Positions 36,503 through 47,112 of a stretch of DNA of 64,000 nt are shown here, piece after piece. Source of the DNA: Pristionchus mayeri (taxonomy: Eukaryota; Nematoda; Chromadorea; Rhabditida; Neodiplogasteridae); assembly GCA_036245805.1 (NCBI GenBank), contig BTRK01000006.1, positions 41,696,520 to 41,760,519 on the forward strand. Direction: 5' to 3'. The notes beneath the pieces are model-generated. The model was not told where the DNA came from. It was given only the letters and a program-made list of their open reading frames with translations, and made no database searches. A program made the translations under genes and the position numbers. Position 1 is the first letter of the stretch, and every line of letters begins with the position of its first letter.

Positions 36503-37768
36503 CAGGGTGCGGAGAAATTATGGCAACATGGATTTAACCATGTATTTTCTTTCAAATCCATCGCACACTTTTGAAACGGTACACATTATGTATCAGAGAT
36601 AGTAGGAACATAACAACAAGAGGTTACTCCATTTGACCTCCTTTGGCCTTGATGACAGCCTTGAGACGAGAAGGAACTGACTCGACGACGGCCCGAAGGT
36701 ACTTCTTGTCGATCTTGTTCCATGCCTTTTGAAGGGAGTTCTTGAGACTCTCCAGATTCGGGTGGCGGGTAGAGGAAGCTTCCTTCTACAGTACCGAACA
36801 CACGCTAAAGTCGAGGGGGTTGAGATCGGGGCTGTTTGAGGGCCATTCATTCGATGGAATGAAGTCGGGAAGATGCCTTGTGCACCAGGTCTGGGTGAGT
36901 TTTGCGGAATAAGCAGGGGCAGAATCTTGCTGGAAGGTCCAATGTCGCCCTTTGAAGTGGGAACGTGACCAGGGAAGAAGGGTCTTCTCCAGGATCTCCT
37001 TGATGTAATAGTGTTTGTTCACTTTGGCACCGGGCTTGACGAAAACAAGGGGAGTCTTGCCGGTGGAACACACTCCTGCCCAAAGCATCACTGACTGCGG
37101 GTGCGAAACTCGAGAGACGGTTCTGCCTCTGGCGTTGGCTTGCTCGGCAGACTGGGCGATCACTCTCGTATTCTGACTATTGAAAACCTGCTCCACAGTG
37201 AAGATCTTCTCATCCGAGTAGACAGTCGTAAGATGCTCGGCCCTCGCCAGGAGCTTCTTGCATCTCTTCAGTCTCTTTTCCTTGTGAACGGCAGTCAGAC
37301 CATGGCCCTTTCGCATCTTGTAATGGTGAGACAAGAGTCCAGAATGGACGATCTTGCGGACCGAATGCTCGTCAATTCCGAGGTCATGGGCCATCTTCCT
37401 CGTAGATCTCTTGGGATTGCGTGCAACTCGCTTCTGCACGATTTTCTTGTTCTTCTGAGTGACAGCGGAGTGAGGTCTGCCCACTCTAGGACGGTCCTTA
37501 GTCGTGCCAAGCTCCTTGAAACGGCGGATGGTCTTGAACACGGTCGGACGGGAAACGATTTCAGCTGGTCTCTCTCCAGTAGTCCAAAGGTCAATAATTG
37601 ATTGCCGGAACTGGTAGGGTCGAACCATGACTAGGGGAAACTATTTGAAGTGCGCGTTGAATACCTCTTACTATTTGCTAGATCGTGCTATAACATGTAT
37701 TAACAGGTTTCCAGGAATGATGAAATATTTGAGTTCAAACTTTGTTTCCATACTTTCTCCGCACCCTG
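36503..37768 (-). mobile_element. maT-like Tc1/mariner transposon, 1266 bp
   Basis: TA at 36501-36502 and 37769-37770 flanks the inverted ends CAGGGTGCGGAGAAATTATG and, reversed, CAGGGTGCGGAGAAAGTATG. One transposase frame fills it on the minus strand. Size, TA duplication and DD37D signature agree with a near-complete element. Confidence 0.92.
36624..37628 (-). pseudogene. maT-family transposase, one premature stop
   Basis: 335 codons from ATG at 37628 to TAA at 36624, interrupted only by TAG at 36786-36788 (codon 281). The N-terminal half has helix-turn-helix motifs (TVFKTIRRFKELG, VGRPHSAVT). The catalytic domain has the first Asp in YSDEKIF, the second in FQQDSAPAYS and the third in SPDLNPLD. 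Exactly 37 residues separate the last two, which defines DD37D (maT) rather than DD34E (Tc1) or DD34D (mariner). After the stop the same frame continues with HPNLESLKNSLQKAWNKID, the usual C-terminal segment. A Cys replaces the usual Trp just before the stop. It would cut and paste its own DNA; as read it is inactive or truncated. Confidence 0.9.
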
Positions 37769-37970
37769 TATTTTCCAGGTATTTTCTCCGTGGGCTTCTT
37801 TTCCCCAGCTCTTGCTTTTCCGCAGCAAGTGTGATATGCGTCAGACTGAACAAGGGACGACGGTCCGCAAACCAGATTGAGTTTTTCCTATGTATTTCCT
37901 CAACTAGGATGATTTTCAGATCATCGGGGGAAACTATGCTATCGTCGTTCGAAAGTAGACATTGGAAATT

Positions 37971-38003
37971 GGTCGTGCTGGTCCCATAACCCAGAGGTCG
38001 GTT
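37971..38003 (+). pseudogene. Remnant of a third initiator tRNA-Met copy
   Basis: GTGCTGGTCCCATAACCCAGAGGTCGG, broken here into GTGCTGGTCCCATAACCC and AGAGGTCGG, is the anticodon region of the tRNA-iMet genes at 19930 and 46952 with one G lost from the loop border. The 5' and 3' parts are missing. Its neighbour at 38278-38306 is a copy of the nas promoter motif. Confidence 0.7.
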
Positions 38004-38277
38004 TCTTTGCATATCGATTGTAAATATTAAAAAATCACATAATTGATCAAAGAGAGTAGTTTAAATTGAGTTTCGTGAATCGTTGCGCACGGAAAACAGC
38101 CATAATGAGCCCTAATGAGTATACATTGAAATCTTTGTTGTTTAGGATATTCTCAATAATAAGCATAATGAAGTACGTTTTAATTTTCTTCGAGTAGCGA
38201 CTCAACTGTTAGGAAACCCATTATGTTGCCGAATATACACAGTTTATCCAAAACAAACATTAAAACCACTACTATGA

Positions 38278-38306
38278 TCTTTCGCGATATCACTGGATAC
38301 GTGCAT
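38278..38306. promoter_or_regulatory. Remnant of nas-type promoter motif
   Basis: CGCGATATCACTGGATACGT matches the promoter blocks near 33945-33970 and 47320-47342. No signal-peptide exon remains here, so a third nas/tRNA unit was probably present and decayed. Confidence 0.5.
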
Positions 38307-38331
38307 TTTTTCTCAGTTCTCATTTAATCAT

Positions 38332-38972
38332 TTAATCTGCAGAGGATATGGAAGCGAAATAACGAGAATAAAGATAATTTAATACAGACGTGGGCATCAC
38401 GTTTACACCACTAGATACTGGGGAATCATTTATCTGATTGTAGTATGTCATACAATTCACGGAGATGAGAAGGAAGCAACTGGGGGGGAGTGGTGAGTCA
38501 GGGCATTTGGCTCCCAGCACAATATCAATGTATCCAGGACATCCGACATCCGCACAGGATACTGAAAAAAAGAACGAGTAAACGATATGCAATAATTTAA
38601 TTCTCGTACCCGTGCGCAATGCGTCCGCGAAGGGTGGCTCAATCTGCATACATTGGAGTCCATTTGTACGAGTATCTATGCATGATAAGCCAACAGCACA
38701 CACGACATCTCCACAGATCTCTGAAAAAAAAATTTGTTTGGGTTTACGAATCATTGCTCTAGCATAAAACCACGCGTATGGACAACAAGATGGTGTAAGG
38801 ACAAAAAGGGAGGAATTTGTCAAAGTGCCGAAGAGATCCCGTCCGATTTCCTTTCAATAGGCTAATGACCCGATTCTTGAATAAATATTGATTAATATTG
38901 TAATTCAGCAACACCTTGACTGAGAACGGCGGAGAGGATACAGAGAAAGATGAGAAGGAAGAGAAGACGCAT
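38332..38972 (-). CDS. Small secreted cysteine-rich protein, paralog 2 (132 aa)
   Basis: Minus-strand exons 38915-38972, 38610-38720 and 38332-38561 total 399 nt and close in frame (phases 1 and 1). Exon 1 is a signal peptide, MRLLFLLIFLCILSAVLSQ. Exons 2 and 3 each start one cysteine module: ICGDVVCAVGLSCIDTRT and SCADVGCPGYIDIVLGAKC. The C-terminus (NYLYSRYFASISSAD) is not hydrophobic enough for an anchor. Secreted, function unknown; the modules are not a family I can name. Paralog 1 (35430-35749) has only one module. Confidence 0.7.
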
Positions 38973-39978
38973 CTTCAGCTGTAAACTGTTCGGTGTTTAG
39001 GCAATTTATACCCCTCATTGGTGACGAGAGGAGAGATGCAAGAAAAGAGCGATTGAATCAGCCACACCTAGTCACAGATGTTTGTTTCAGAAGAAGCTCG
39101 ACGCAAGCAGGACGTGATTGGATTGATTTGTACTTCACAAACGGGGCAATTGATGTTGTATTATCCACATTATCATGTCTCCGCAACGGATTAATCATCG
39201 TCCTAGAGAGTTTGTAAGCCTACTCTACACTGTTCTCTGAATTTTGCGGAAATCCACCTGCACTAACACAGTTATCATTTTTATGCACCGCCTCCTAGAT
39301 TTTACGCATTCCAACATCTATGGCTTCTTGTGGATACTAGAACTATTGTTTTTTCTAAGTGATTGTTCAGTTTACTGTAAAGAAAGTGTACGTGTAATTG
39401 ATAGAAGCGCATGATGGAAAGCGGGGGAACTGTTATTTCCATATTTCGCTTTGAATCATCCATCTGACAAACAAGGCTTTATATGAAAAATTTCCATAAA
39501 AACATTCGCTTCGAGACCAATTGCAAGAGGGCCTGTAAATTTGCGAGAGATTCGTTCTCTTTCTACACCTTATTATGCAGTAAGGGCTTGAAATATTGTT
39601 GTTAAATAAGAAATTATTTAAAAAATAGATATAACAATTACTTTTCGCCTTTCGAACACAGCTGAATCATGTAGCCGAATGCATGTGCAGTTTATCGAAT
39701 ACATAATATATACTTCAAAAATACAATTATGATTATACAAAATCATTAGCGTCTCACAAATACGTATTTATTACCTACTGCCTCGACCCCACACACAACG
39801 AATCGCCAAGGTGCGACGTACCTCGCCAAAAATTTTCCACATTTAATGGTTATTACTGGATAGAATAAATATGCGTATGTGTACTTGTATGTGTATTGGT
39901 ATGATCAAAATTATTCAAACCACAAGTCCCAGCTCTTCAAGGTTAGTCGGGAGCGGTCTTGGTCATACTCACATCGAT
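38973..39978. other. Duplicated flank and unassigned sequence
   Basis: 38990-39475 matches 35.75-36.44 kb in the same orientation (GATGCAAGAAAAGAGCGATT in both). The rest, to 39.97 kb, has nothing I recognise. Confidence 0.5.
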
Positions 39979-42887
39979 CTATTTCTTATCCACAGTATCC
40001 ATGATACCTGACTCAGGGGCGATGTGTGTGTACGGTGCCTCAGGGACGATTCTCGGTTGTGACTCGGGACAAATGGCTGGCGTAACAGCCTCGGTGCCGG
40101 CTTCCTCAAGCCCAGACCCCTCAATAACGCCTTGATTAAGGGGAAGTCCGTCATTTCCAGCCGTTGGCGCATTTCCGGAGCCGTCCAACACGCGCACTGT
40201 ACGTGCTACTGGAACGCGGTGGGCGACACGCGAAGCGCGCAAGCCGAGTCGGTTGGCGACAATGGAGTGTAGGTTCTCCTCGGGCAGCTCGATCTTCTCC
40301 GGCCACTCAGGAGGTTGGATGTGGATCGTGTTCCTATCCTTATCATTTGTCACGTACGGAGTGGTGGGCTGGGAAGTGGTCGTGGAGCGGTCCTGAACGG
40401 AAATGAGGATTACGGTAGGCAGTGAATGACGAATGCAGATACGGTACCTCGGGGATGGTGTTGGTGATGGGCGCCTCGGGGGTCTCAACGAACCACCATC
40501 CTCCTCTGCCTGAATGTAGAATATTGTGATGTTACGGAATATCGGTAGGCTACAGTACCTGTGGTACAGACGCCCTGTTGGATGAAGGAGAAGGGAGGGC
40601 AGCATGAGTTGCCCGCACAGGGAGTCATCCCGCAGTACTGCGTCTCCGTCCTCCCGTTGCACCTGCAGGTTACGGTAGGGTACTGAAGGATACGGTAGAA
40701 TACTGTAAACTGATTGGATACGATACCTCCTCCACTGTGTCCCGCAGCCTCCGCAGCCAGCCGTGCACTGCGACCACTGACAGGGGGCTGGAATTAACTT
40801 TGATCTTTGATCTTCGATCTCCTCCGGAACTCACAAGCAGTGGTAGTGGTGAAGGAAGGCCAGGTGGTCGTGGGCTGGGCTGCAAGATCCGAGATAGACT
40901 GTAGTTCAACGATCATAAGTAGAGTTCTCTTATTGGAAAATTTGTGTTGCCTTTTCAGGTATGTTTCAGGGGATCTATACATCTAATGAGCATTTGTTTA
41001 TTTAGTGCGTCTGAAACTTACCCGGATATTCAACTAGAATTTTCCAATAAGAGAACCCTAATCATGAGCCTCTTTTGGGGTTGTTATGAGTACGGTAGCT
41101 AGATTGCACGGGAGGTCAGAACTCACGCTTTATGGTAGATGGTGTGATGGGATTGGTCGTAGAAGAAGTCGTCGGAGAATCGGTGGTTTCGACCGTTGTT
41201 GGCGGGTCTGGAAGGGTTGCGGTAAGGAGTGGATACGGTAGGCGGCCGATACCGAATCGATAACTGAAGGTCAGTCTGCTGGAAAAGTCGCCCTTGTAGA
41301 GGATGAGCATTGTCTGACCTTCGGACGTCAACGACGAGGGTCGAATCGAGCCGCAAATTCTGCAGAATTACAGTATCTACAGTCGCGCCGGAAAGTCATG
41401 GGACACTTTTTGCATTTGTTATAACTTTTTGACCAGGAAATGTATCATTCCGGCACCCAGGTATGATGTACCAAATTCATTGGAGATTATGATGTATAAC
41501 GAAATCACCCCCGTTATTGCATAGTGATGACGAAATAAATGTGCACTTTTAAAAACGGCATTATTCTTACATAGATTTTTTCCTGTACGCCAAACTTTAT
41601 GAGATTGGAGATATGACCGAGGCCTACCCAGAATAAATTTTTGAAGGTGCTGGTCGGTCGTATGTTTGCTGCAGACGTGCTGCAAAAACAGGGTCTAAAA
41701 TTCAGAACTCGGCTTCTAGAGTAGCTAGAGACCTGTTCAAAGCATCAAAATGATCGTCATCATGAATCCAGATGATCCTGAGGATATGACAGCGATATCT
41801 CAAAATTTGCCCTAAGGGCATGAAAAAATCACTTTTTTGCATGACCATTTTTCGACATCCTTAACTTTATCGAAAAGTTTAGTAAAAATCTGGTTTTCAT
41901 CTGGTAATATGCAAAATGTATTGGATAACTGATTTCCAACTTTTTAGAGCAATTGGACATCTTTCCTGCTCGCAGCTAACGGCTTTCGGAGGTATACTCA
42001 GGTCGAGACATACCCTGTTTACGCACTCTCGTCGTCTGCACTCTCTCCCCCATAAGGGTAAACAAGGTGTTGTCCGGCATGAGTATACCTCCGAAAACCG
42101 TTCGCCTCGAGCAGGAAAGATGTCCAATTGCTCTAAAAAATTGGAAATCAGTTCTCCAATACATTTTGCATATTACCAAATGAAAACCAGATTTTTACCA
42201 AACTTTTCGATAAAGTTATGGATGTCGAAAAAATGATCATGTAAAAAAGTGATTTTTTCATGCCCTTAGGGCCAATTTTGAGATATCGCTGTCATATTCT
42301 CAGGATCATCTGGATTCATGATGACGATCATTTTGATGCTTTGAACGGGTCTCTAGCTACTCTAGATGCCGAGTTCTGAATTTTAGACCCTGTTTTTGCA
42401 GCACGTCTGCAGCAAACATACGACCGACCAGCACCTTCAAAAATTTATTCTGGGTAGGCCTCGGTCATATCTCCAATCTCATAAAGTTTGGCGTACAGGA
42501 AAAAATCTATGTAAGAATAATGCCGTTTTTAAAAGTGCATATTTATTTCGTCATCACTATTCAATAACGGGGGTGATTTCGTTATACATCATGATCATAA
42601 TCTTTAATGAATTTGGTACATCATACCTGGGTGCCAGAATGATGCATTTTCTGGTCAAAAAGTTATAACAAATACAAAAAGTGTCCCATGACTTTCCGGC
42701 GCGACTGTATCTTCCAGTAATCGATAACAGTAACCTCGCCTACAGTATACCAGACTACAGTATACCTGGCTCCTGCGACGACTAGATCCTGGCGGTACTT
42801 AATTTCCGCGTAGGATCCAGCACACGGCACGGAAGAGCGGAACGTGATGGTCGAGAACGAGACGAAGACCTTTCGGCCGGCAGGAGC
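39979..42887 (-). CDS. nas copy 2, CUB, TSP1 and C-terminal exons
   Basis: 3' part of a secreted astacin-family protein. Minus-strand exons: 42766-42887, 41253-41359, 41127-41207, 40835-40879, 40727-40787, 40559-40662, 40448-40509, 39979-40392; all junctions close and the last frame runs 138 codons to a stop. CUB domain: VFVSFSTITFRSSVPCAGSY, YAEIKYRQD, RICGSIRPSSLTSEGQTMLI. A Thr/Pro-rich linker (TTDSPTTSSTTNPITPST) follows. TSP1 repeat: CQWSQCTAGCGGCGTQWR, then CNGRTETQYCGMTPC. C-terminal region: WPEKIELPEENLHSIVANRL. In known worm NAS proteins this CUB-TSP1 order follows a catalytic domain (family knowledge). Here the preceding exon in the gene is the end of the propeptide (43026-43147), and its phase (1) does not fit this first exon (phase 0), so the catalytic exons have been deleted. 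Intron 1 of this part holds the element 41380-42707. Confidence 0.82.
41380..42707. mobile_element. 1.33-kb foldback, CAGTCGCGCCGG family, TA-flanked, in a nas intron
   Basis: TA at 41378-41379 and 42708-42709 flanks CAGTCGCGCCGGAAAGTCAT and its exact reverse. The arms match with few changes up to a hairpin near 42000-42080. It lies between the two CUB exons of nas copy 2, 20 bp upstream of the acceptor, and leaves the splice sites intact. Confidence 0.9.
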
Positions 42888-43643
42888 CTACAAATTAATG
42901 CTACCGTAATCCAGGAATCCTACAGTAATCCTAATTTATCCTTGACCGGATTTCCGTTGCATTGCTCATAATACTGATTAAAACCAAGATATAATAGCCC
43001 AAGAGGATTAGCCGTGGTACGGTACCTCCAAAATCGATCGAGTAGGGGATGGGGAAACTCCAGCGTATGCGGGTGTCGGAGGTGAGCGAACGCTTGATTG
43101 GAAGAGCACGGCCGTTCTTCATGGCCAAAACCTCGTTGCGTTTCTCCCTGAAGACATGGGACTTACGAGACCTTCCATGAGAAAACGTAGCAACCCCAAG
43201 GATGACTTTTTTGCAACAGCCTTCAATATTTTTTTGGTGAAGTTCCCATACCGAGTGCTGATATACGGCCCAATATGAGAGCATACAATGCACTTTCCGA
43301 AAAATGCCAGAATAAGGCCAAAAAAAGTCGAAATTTTCAAATTTCACAAAAGTACGTTATTATAGGTTTTTCTGGTGTATTTTTTGATGAAAATAACGAA
43401 AAAGATACTTCGGAAGCAAAAGGAGATCGATAAAGTGTCCATTTTCCAAATTTTTATCGTTTTTCGGTCCCCGTGAAAAAAATTTTCCCGCGTGGACATT
43501 TTTAAATGAAAGAATTGAATTCTACGCGTAAAACTGCATATGGTGTAAAATTTTCATTGAAATCGATGATGCCATTTGAATTTACCATCACTTTTCCGAA
43601 GACGCCCTCGGTCGGTTTGCACCATTCCGAGGCGCAGTCATGT

Positions 43644-43720
43644 ACGGTGGGTAAGTACTAATTGATTACTGCTATGTCACATACCACGCGGGTTCGATAC
43701 CTGTCCATGACTAACATCTT
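43644..43720 (+). repeat. tRNA-like module in element arm
   Basis: AGTCATG at 43644 and CATGACT near 43712 form a perfect 7-bp acceptor-like stem. The B-box GGTTCGATACC (43691-43701) fits the consensus GGTTCGANTCC with one change. The anticodon arm is poorly formed. Its mirror copy with B-box on minus (45428-45438) is in the right arm. Confidence 0.6.
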
Positions 43721-44188
43721 TTGCCAAGTTTTAACGCCGTTGAAATGACACACCGAAATATTTCTTGGCGAATTTCACCTGCGTTGGTGAAAGAGGTGAC
43801 TCCTGTAATATTTTGACATCCGTCCTACTGACTATAAATGTAAGGACAACTTGGATATCATTGTTACACCTTTTTTGTCTTAATATGGCATCCTGAGGGA
43901 TCTCCTATGTATTGTTGCGGATTTGCGTTATATCATGATGAATTGCCTTTCTTCTTTCGGCCTTGTATCAACTTAAAATTTATTTCTCTATCTGAATGTC
44001 TAATCTATCAGAAATATGTGTCGTGCTTTTCGTGTAGACTACTGACGAGGTGTGGGATAACTGATTCTATATTTTCCAAGTACCCTTTTACTTTCTCTAA
44101 CTAGGGGGATGCTACGAGAAAACGATTGAATCATGGTTGCGGGAAAAGTCAGACAATTTGACTCCTCTCACCAGAGAGGCGAGAAATA

Positions 44189-45175
44189 CAGTAGCGCCGG
44201 AAAGTATTCATACGATTTGATTTTTTTCATATAACTTTTTCTGCAGTTGACTTAGCAAGTTAAATGTTGTAGCGCTATATATCAAACCCATCGAAGAATA
44301 CGATGCGAGTATTGCGTCATCACGTGCACCATAACGGATTGCGTAGTGATGACGCAATCGAATTTCACTTTTTCAAACAGGCGTTATTCTTATACAGAAT
44401 TTTTCCAGCTTGCCAAACTTTCTGACGTTGGAGAAAAATGTGAAGTTGCTGCTCGGTCGCACATTGGCTGCAGCCTTGCTGCAAAATCGATGTAAAAAAT
44501 TAAGATATTGGCTCCTTGTCAAGCTAAAGGCTGTTTCAAGGCATCAAAATGATCGTCATCATGAGTCCAGATTATCCTGAGAATATGAAAACAATATCTC
44601 AATATTTGCCCTCAGGGCATGGAAAAATCAGTTTTTCACATGACCACTTTTTGGATATTCATAACTTTTCGGGAAACCCGTATAAAAAACTGATTTTTGC
44701 TTAGGCATGATCGAAATGTTTTATATATTTGATTCCCAACTTTTTAGAGTGTTTGGATATCTTTCCTGCCCGTGGCGTGCGGGTTTCGGAGGCACTTTCG
44801 AGTCCCCGACCCGCTATTTTCGTCTGCCCGCTCTCTACAGCTGTGCCCAAAGTTATTAAAACATTTCAAAAAGTTGGGAATCATATATATAAGACATTTT
44901 GATCATGCCTAAGCAAAAATCAGATTTGTATACAGGTTTCCCGAAAAGTTATGAATCTCCAAAAAATCACTTTTTCACAAGTGGTCATGTGAAAAAGTGA
45001 TTTTTCCATGCCCTGAGGGCAAATATTGAGATATTGTTTTCATATTCTCTGGATAATCTGGACTCATGATGACGATCATTTTGATGCCTGAAACAGTCTC
45101 TAGCTTGACTAGGAGCCAAAATCTAAATTTTTGACATCGATTTTGCAGCAAGGCTGCAGCCAATGTGCAAAATTG
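44189..45175. mobile_element. Truncated CAGTAGCGCCGG-type foldback
   Basis: The left end TA-CAGTAGCGCCGGAAAGTA (44187) is intact. The arms (GCCAATGTGCAAAA and GCAGCAAGGCTGCAGCC type) mirror up to about 45175, but the right terminal repeat is absent. It sits near the centre of the 43167-45994 element. Confidence 0.7.
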
Positions 45176-46039
45176 TCATTATCCAAGCATCTGCTTTAAA
45201 TCATATATAAATCTAGGTGCCTTGCCTTAATTACCTGAACAGGTAAAGTGAATTTGAATGACCTGATCAGGTAATTCCGCCCGATCATTTTTACCTGAAC
45301 AGGTTCTAATTACCTGAAAATTGAAACCCTTTTTTTCATGAACCAATTACTGGACATTCGGCAAGAAATACTTCGGTGTGTCATTTCAACGGCGTTAAAA
45401 CTTGGCAAAAGATGTTAGTCATGGACAGGTATCGAACCCGCGTGGTCTGTGACATAGCAGTAATCAATTAGTGCTTACCCACCTTACATGACTGCGCCTC
45501 GGAATGGTGCAAACCGACCGAGGGCGTCTTCGGAAAAGTGATGGGAAATTCAAATGGCATTATCGATTTCAATGAAAATTTTACACCATATGCAGTTTTA
45601 CGCGTAGAATTCAATTCTTTCATTTTTACGCGTAGAATTCAATTCTTTCAAAATGTCCATGCGGGAAAATTTTTTTCACGGGGACCAAAAAACGATAAAA
45701 ATTTTGAAAATGGACACTTTATCGATCTCCTTTTGCTTCCGAAGTATCTTTTTCGTTATTTTCATCAAAAAATACACCAGAAAAACCTATAATAACGTAC
45801 TTTTGTGAAATTTGAAAATTTCGACTTTTTTTGGCCTTAGTCTGGCATTTTTCGGAAAGTGCATTGTATGCTCTCATATTGGGCCGTATATCAGCACTCG
45901 GTATGGGAACTTCACCAAAAAATTATTGAAGGCTGTTGCAAAAAAGTCATCCGTCGACCCCCCTCAAAAGCTACGTTCTCTCGTGGATTGTCTCTTACAG
46001 GGAATGCGAGGAATACTCTAATATGCTGACAGTATTCTA

Positions 46040-46573
46040 TTAGGTTGATGCAAAAGTTTCGATACAAAGTGTTTTTGGTATTTTCTCGAGAATGGCTTGC
46101 CTGTCCTGGATAATACTTTGGCATTATTTGAGGCACTATTGATGCACTACAATCATAGGTTCAATTTGAATCAATCTCATGGTTCATCAGAAAAAAAAAT
46201 TATTTTCTAAAAAGTGTAAATTTTCTGTATTTCTAGTACTTTGTACAAGCGCCCGTTAAAACAAAACAGATGGATTGAAATTTCCGCCACTTAGTGTCGA
46301 CAGTGAGTGCTGGTGTATGTTTCCATAGAATACTTTACAAGAGATCGTTAGTGTCTATCAGAAAACTTATGGGTCAATACTTCCTTTCACCCTCCAAACT
46401 TCGACAGTTAGATTCCCTGTAAATGACTGATTGATCATGTATGTCCGTAAGTGCGCAATGAAGAGTACGCATACTCCAATATCAAACAAAAATGCAAGAG
46501 AGAGTTGCTAAAGGCTGAAGTAAGTTATGGCTCAAAAACGTGAAAACGTATCGAAACTTTTGCATCAACCTAA
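46040..46573. mobile_element. 534-bp mariner-type MITE in nas copy 2 intron 3
   Basis: TTAGGTTGATGCAAAAGTTT and its exact reverse lie at the ends, with TA at 46038-46039 and 46574-46575. The TIR has the mariner form. No coding capacity was recognised. Confidence 0.88.
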
Positions 46574-46951
46574 TATTAGGGCTACGGTACTCTTGTAGGA
46601 CTGTGGTACTGTAGTGAGGTTACGGTAGCTCACGCGATCGTTTTGTTGAGTTGCTCCTCGGAGAGAATGATGTCACCCTCGAACAGGTACGGTAGCAGAT
46701 CGGGCTTCACGGGGTCTGCGCTGCCAACCGCATCCAGGAACGACTGGCCGCTAGAGTCGGAGGCTACTTCCTGAGTAGAAAAGCACCGTAACCAGCCAAT
46801 CGATTGATTCTCATTACCGGCTGTCCGTTGGCTCTGCAGCTGGTTCAGCTCCGAAAGCTTGAGCAGAAACTGCTCGATCTCTTGCTTGTTTGTGAACAGG
46901 GACTTGCCGAGAAGTCGTTCATAGATTTGAATGGTAAGAAACGTAAACATC

Positions 46952-47023
46952 AGCAGCGTGGCGCAGTGGAAGCGTGCTGGGCCCATAACCCAGAGGTCGG
47001 TGGATCGAAACCACTCGCTGCTA
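46952..47023 (+). tRNA. Initiator tRNA-Met (CAT), in intron 1 of nas copy 2, antisense
   Basis: 72 nt. Acceptor AGCAGCG/CGCTGCT, anticodon stem CTGGG/CCCAG fully paired around CCCATAA, T stem GGTGG/CCACT and T loop ATCGAAA with the A that replaces T54 in eukaryotic initiators. This is the better-preserved of the two copies and is likely functional. Transcription would run against the nas gene. Confidence 0.93.
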
Positions 47024-47112
47024 GCTCATTTTTGCCGAAATTTTAGAGAACTAACCGCATGGTCCGATGCTACCGTAGTCACCAGCAGAGCCGAGATGAG
47101 CAGTGACCTCAT

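Larger units (their letters stand above)
43167..45994. mobile_element. GAGAC-TIR foldback, TTAC duplication, in nas copy 2
   Basis: TTAC at 43163-43166 and 45995-45998. Ends GAGACCTTCCATGAGAAAAC and, reversed, GAGACAATCCACGAGAGAAC. Copy 1 shows the uninterrupted homologous sequence around 19550-19565, so the empty site is known. The centre is occupied by a partial CAGT-type element (44189-45175). Each arm has a tRNA-like module (43644-43720 and 45403-45480). Confidence 0.85.
43026..47112 (-). pseudogene. nas copy 2, signal peptide and propeptide exons
   Basis: 5' part of the second astacin-type gene. Exons: 47056-47112 (signal peptide MRSLLISALLVTTVASDHA), 46818-46925 (ERLLGKSLFTNKQEIEQFLL), 46634-46770 ([20 protein letters not shown]) and 43026-43147 (WSFPIPYSIDFG). 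Exon sizes 57, 137 and 122 equal those of copy 1. Copy 1 has TTTAG before LYERLL, but here the same place reads TTCAAA, so the exon 2 acceptor is lost. After exon 4 none of the five catalytic exons is present; the zinc site is absent from the locus. Intron 3 carries two transposons (46040-46573 and 43167-45994). The gene probably no longer makes an active protease. It may survive as an RNA or as a CUB-TSP1 protein from an inner start. Confidence 0.75.
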
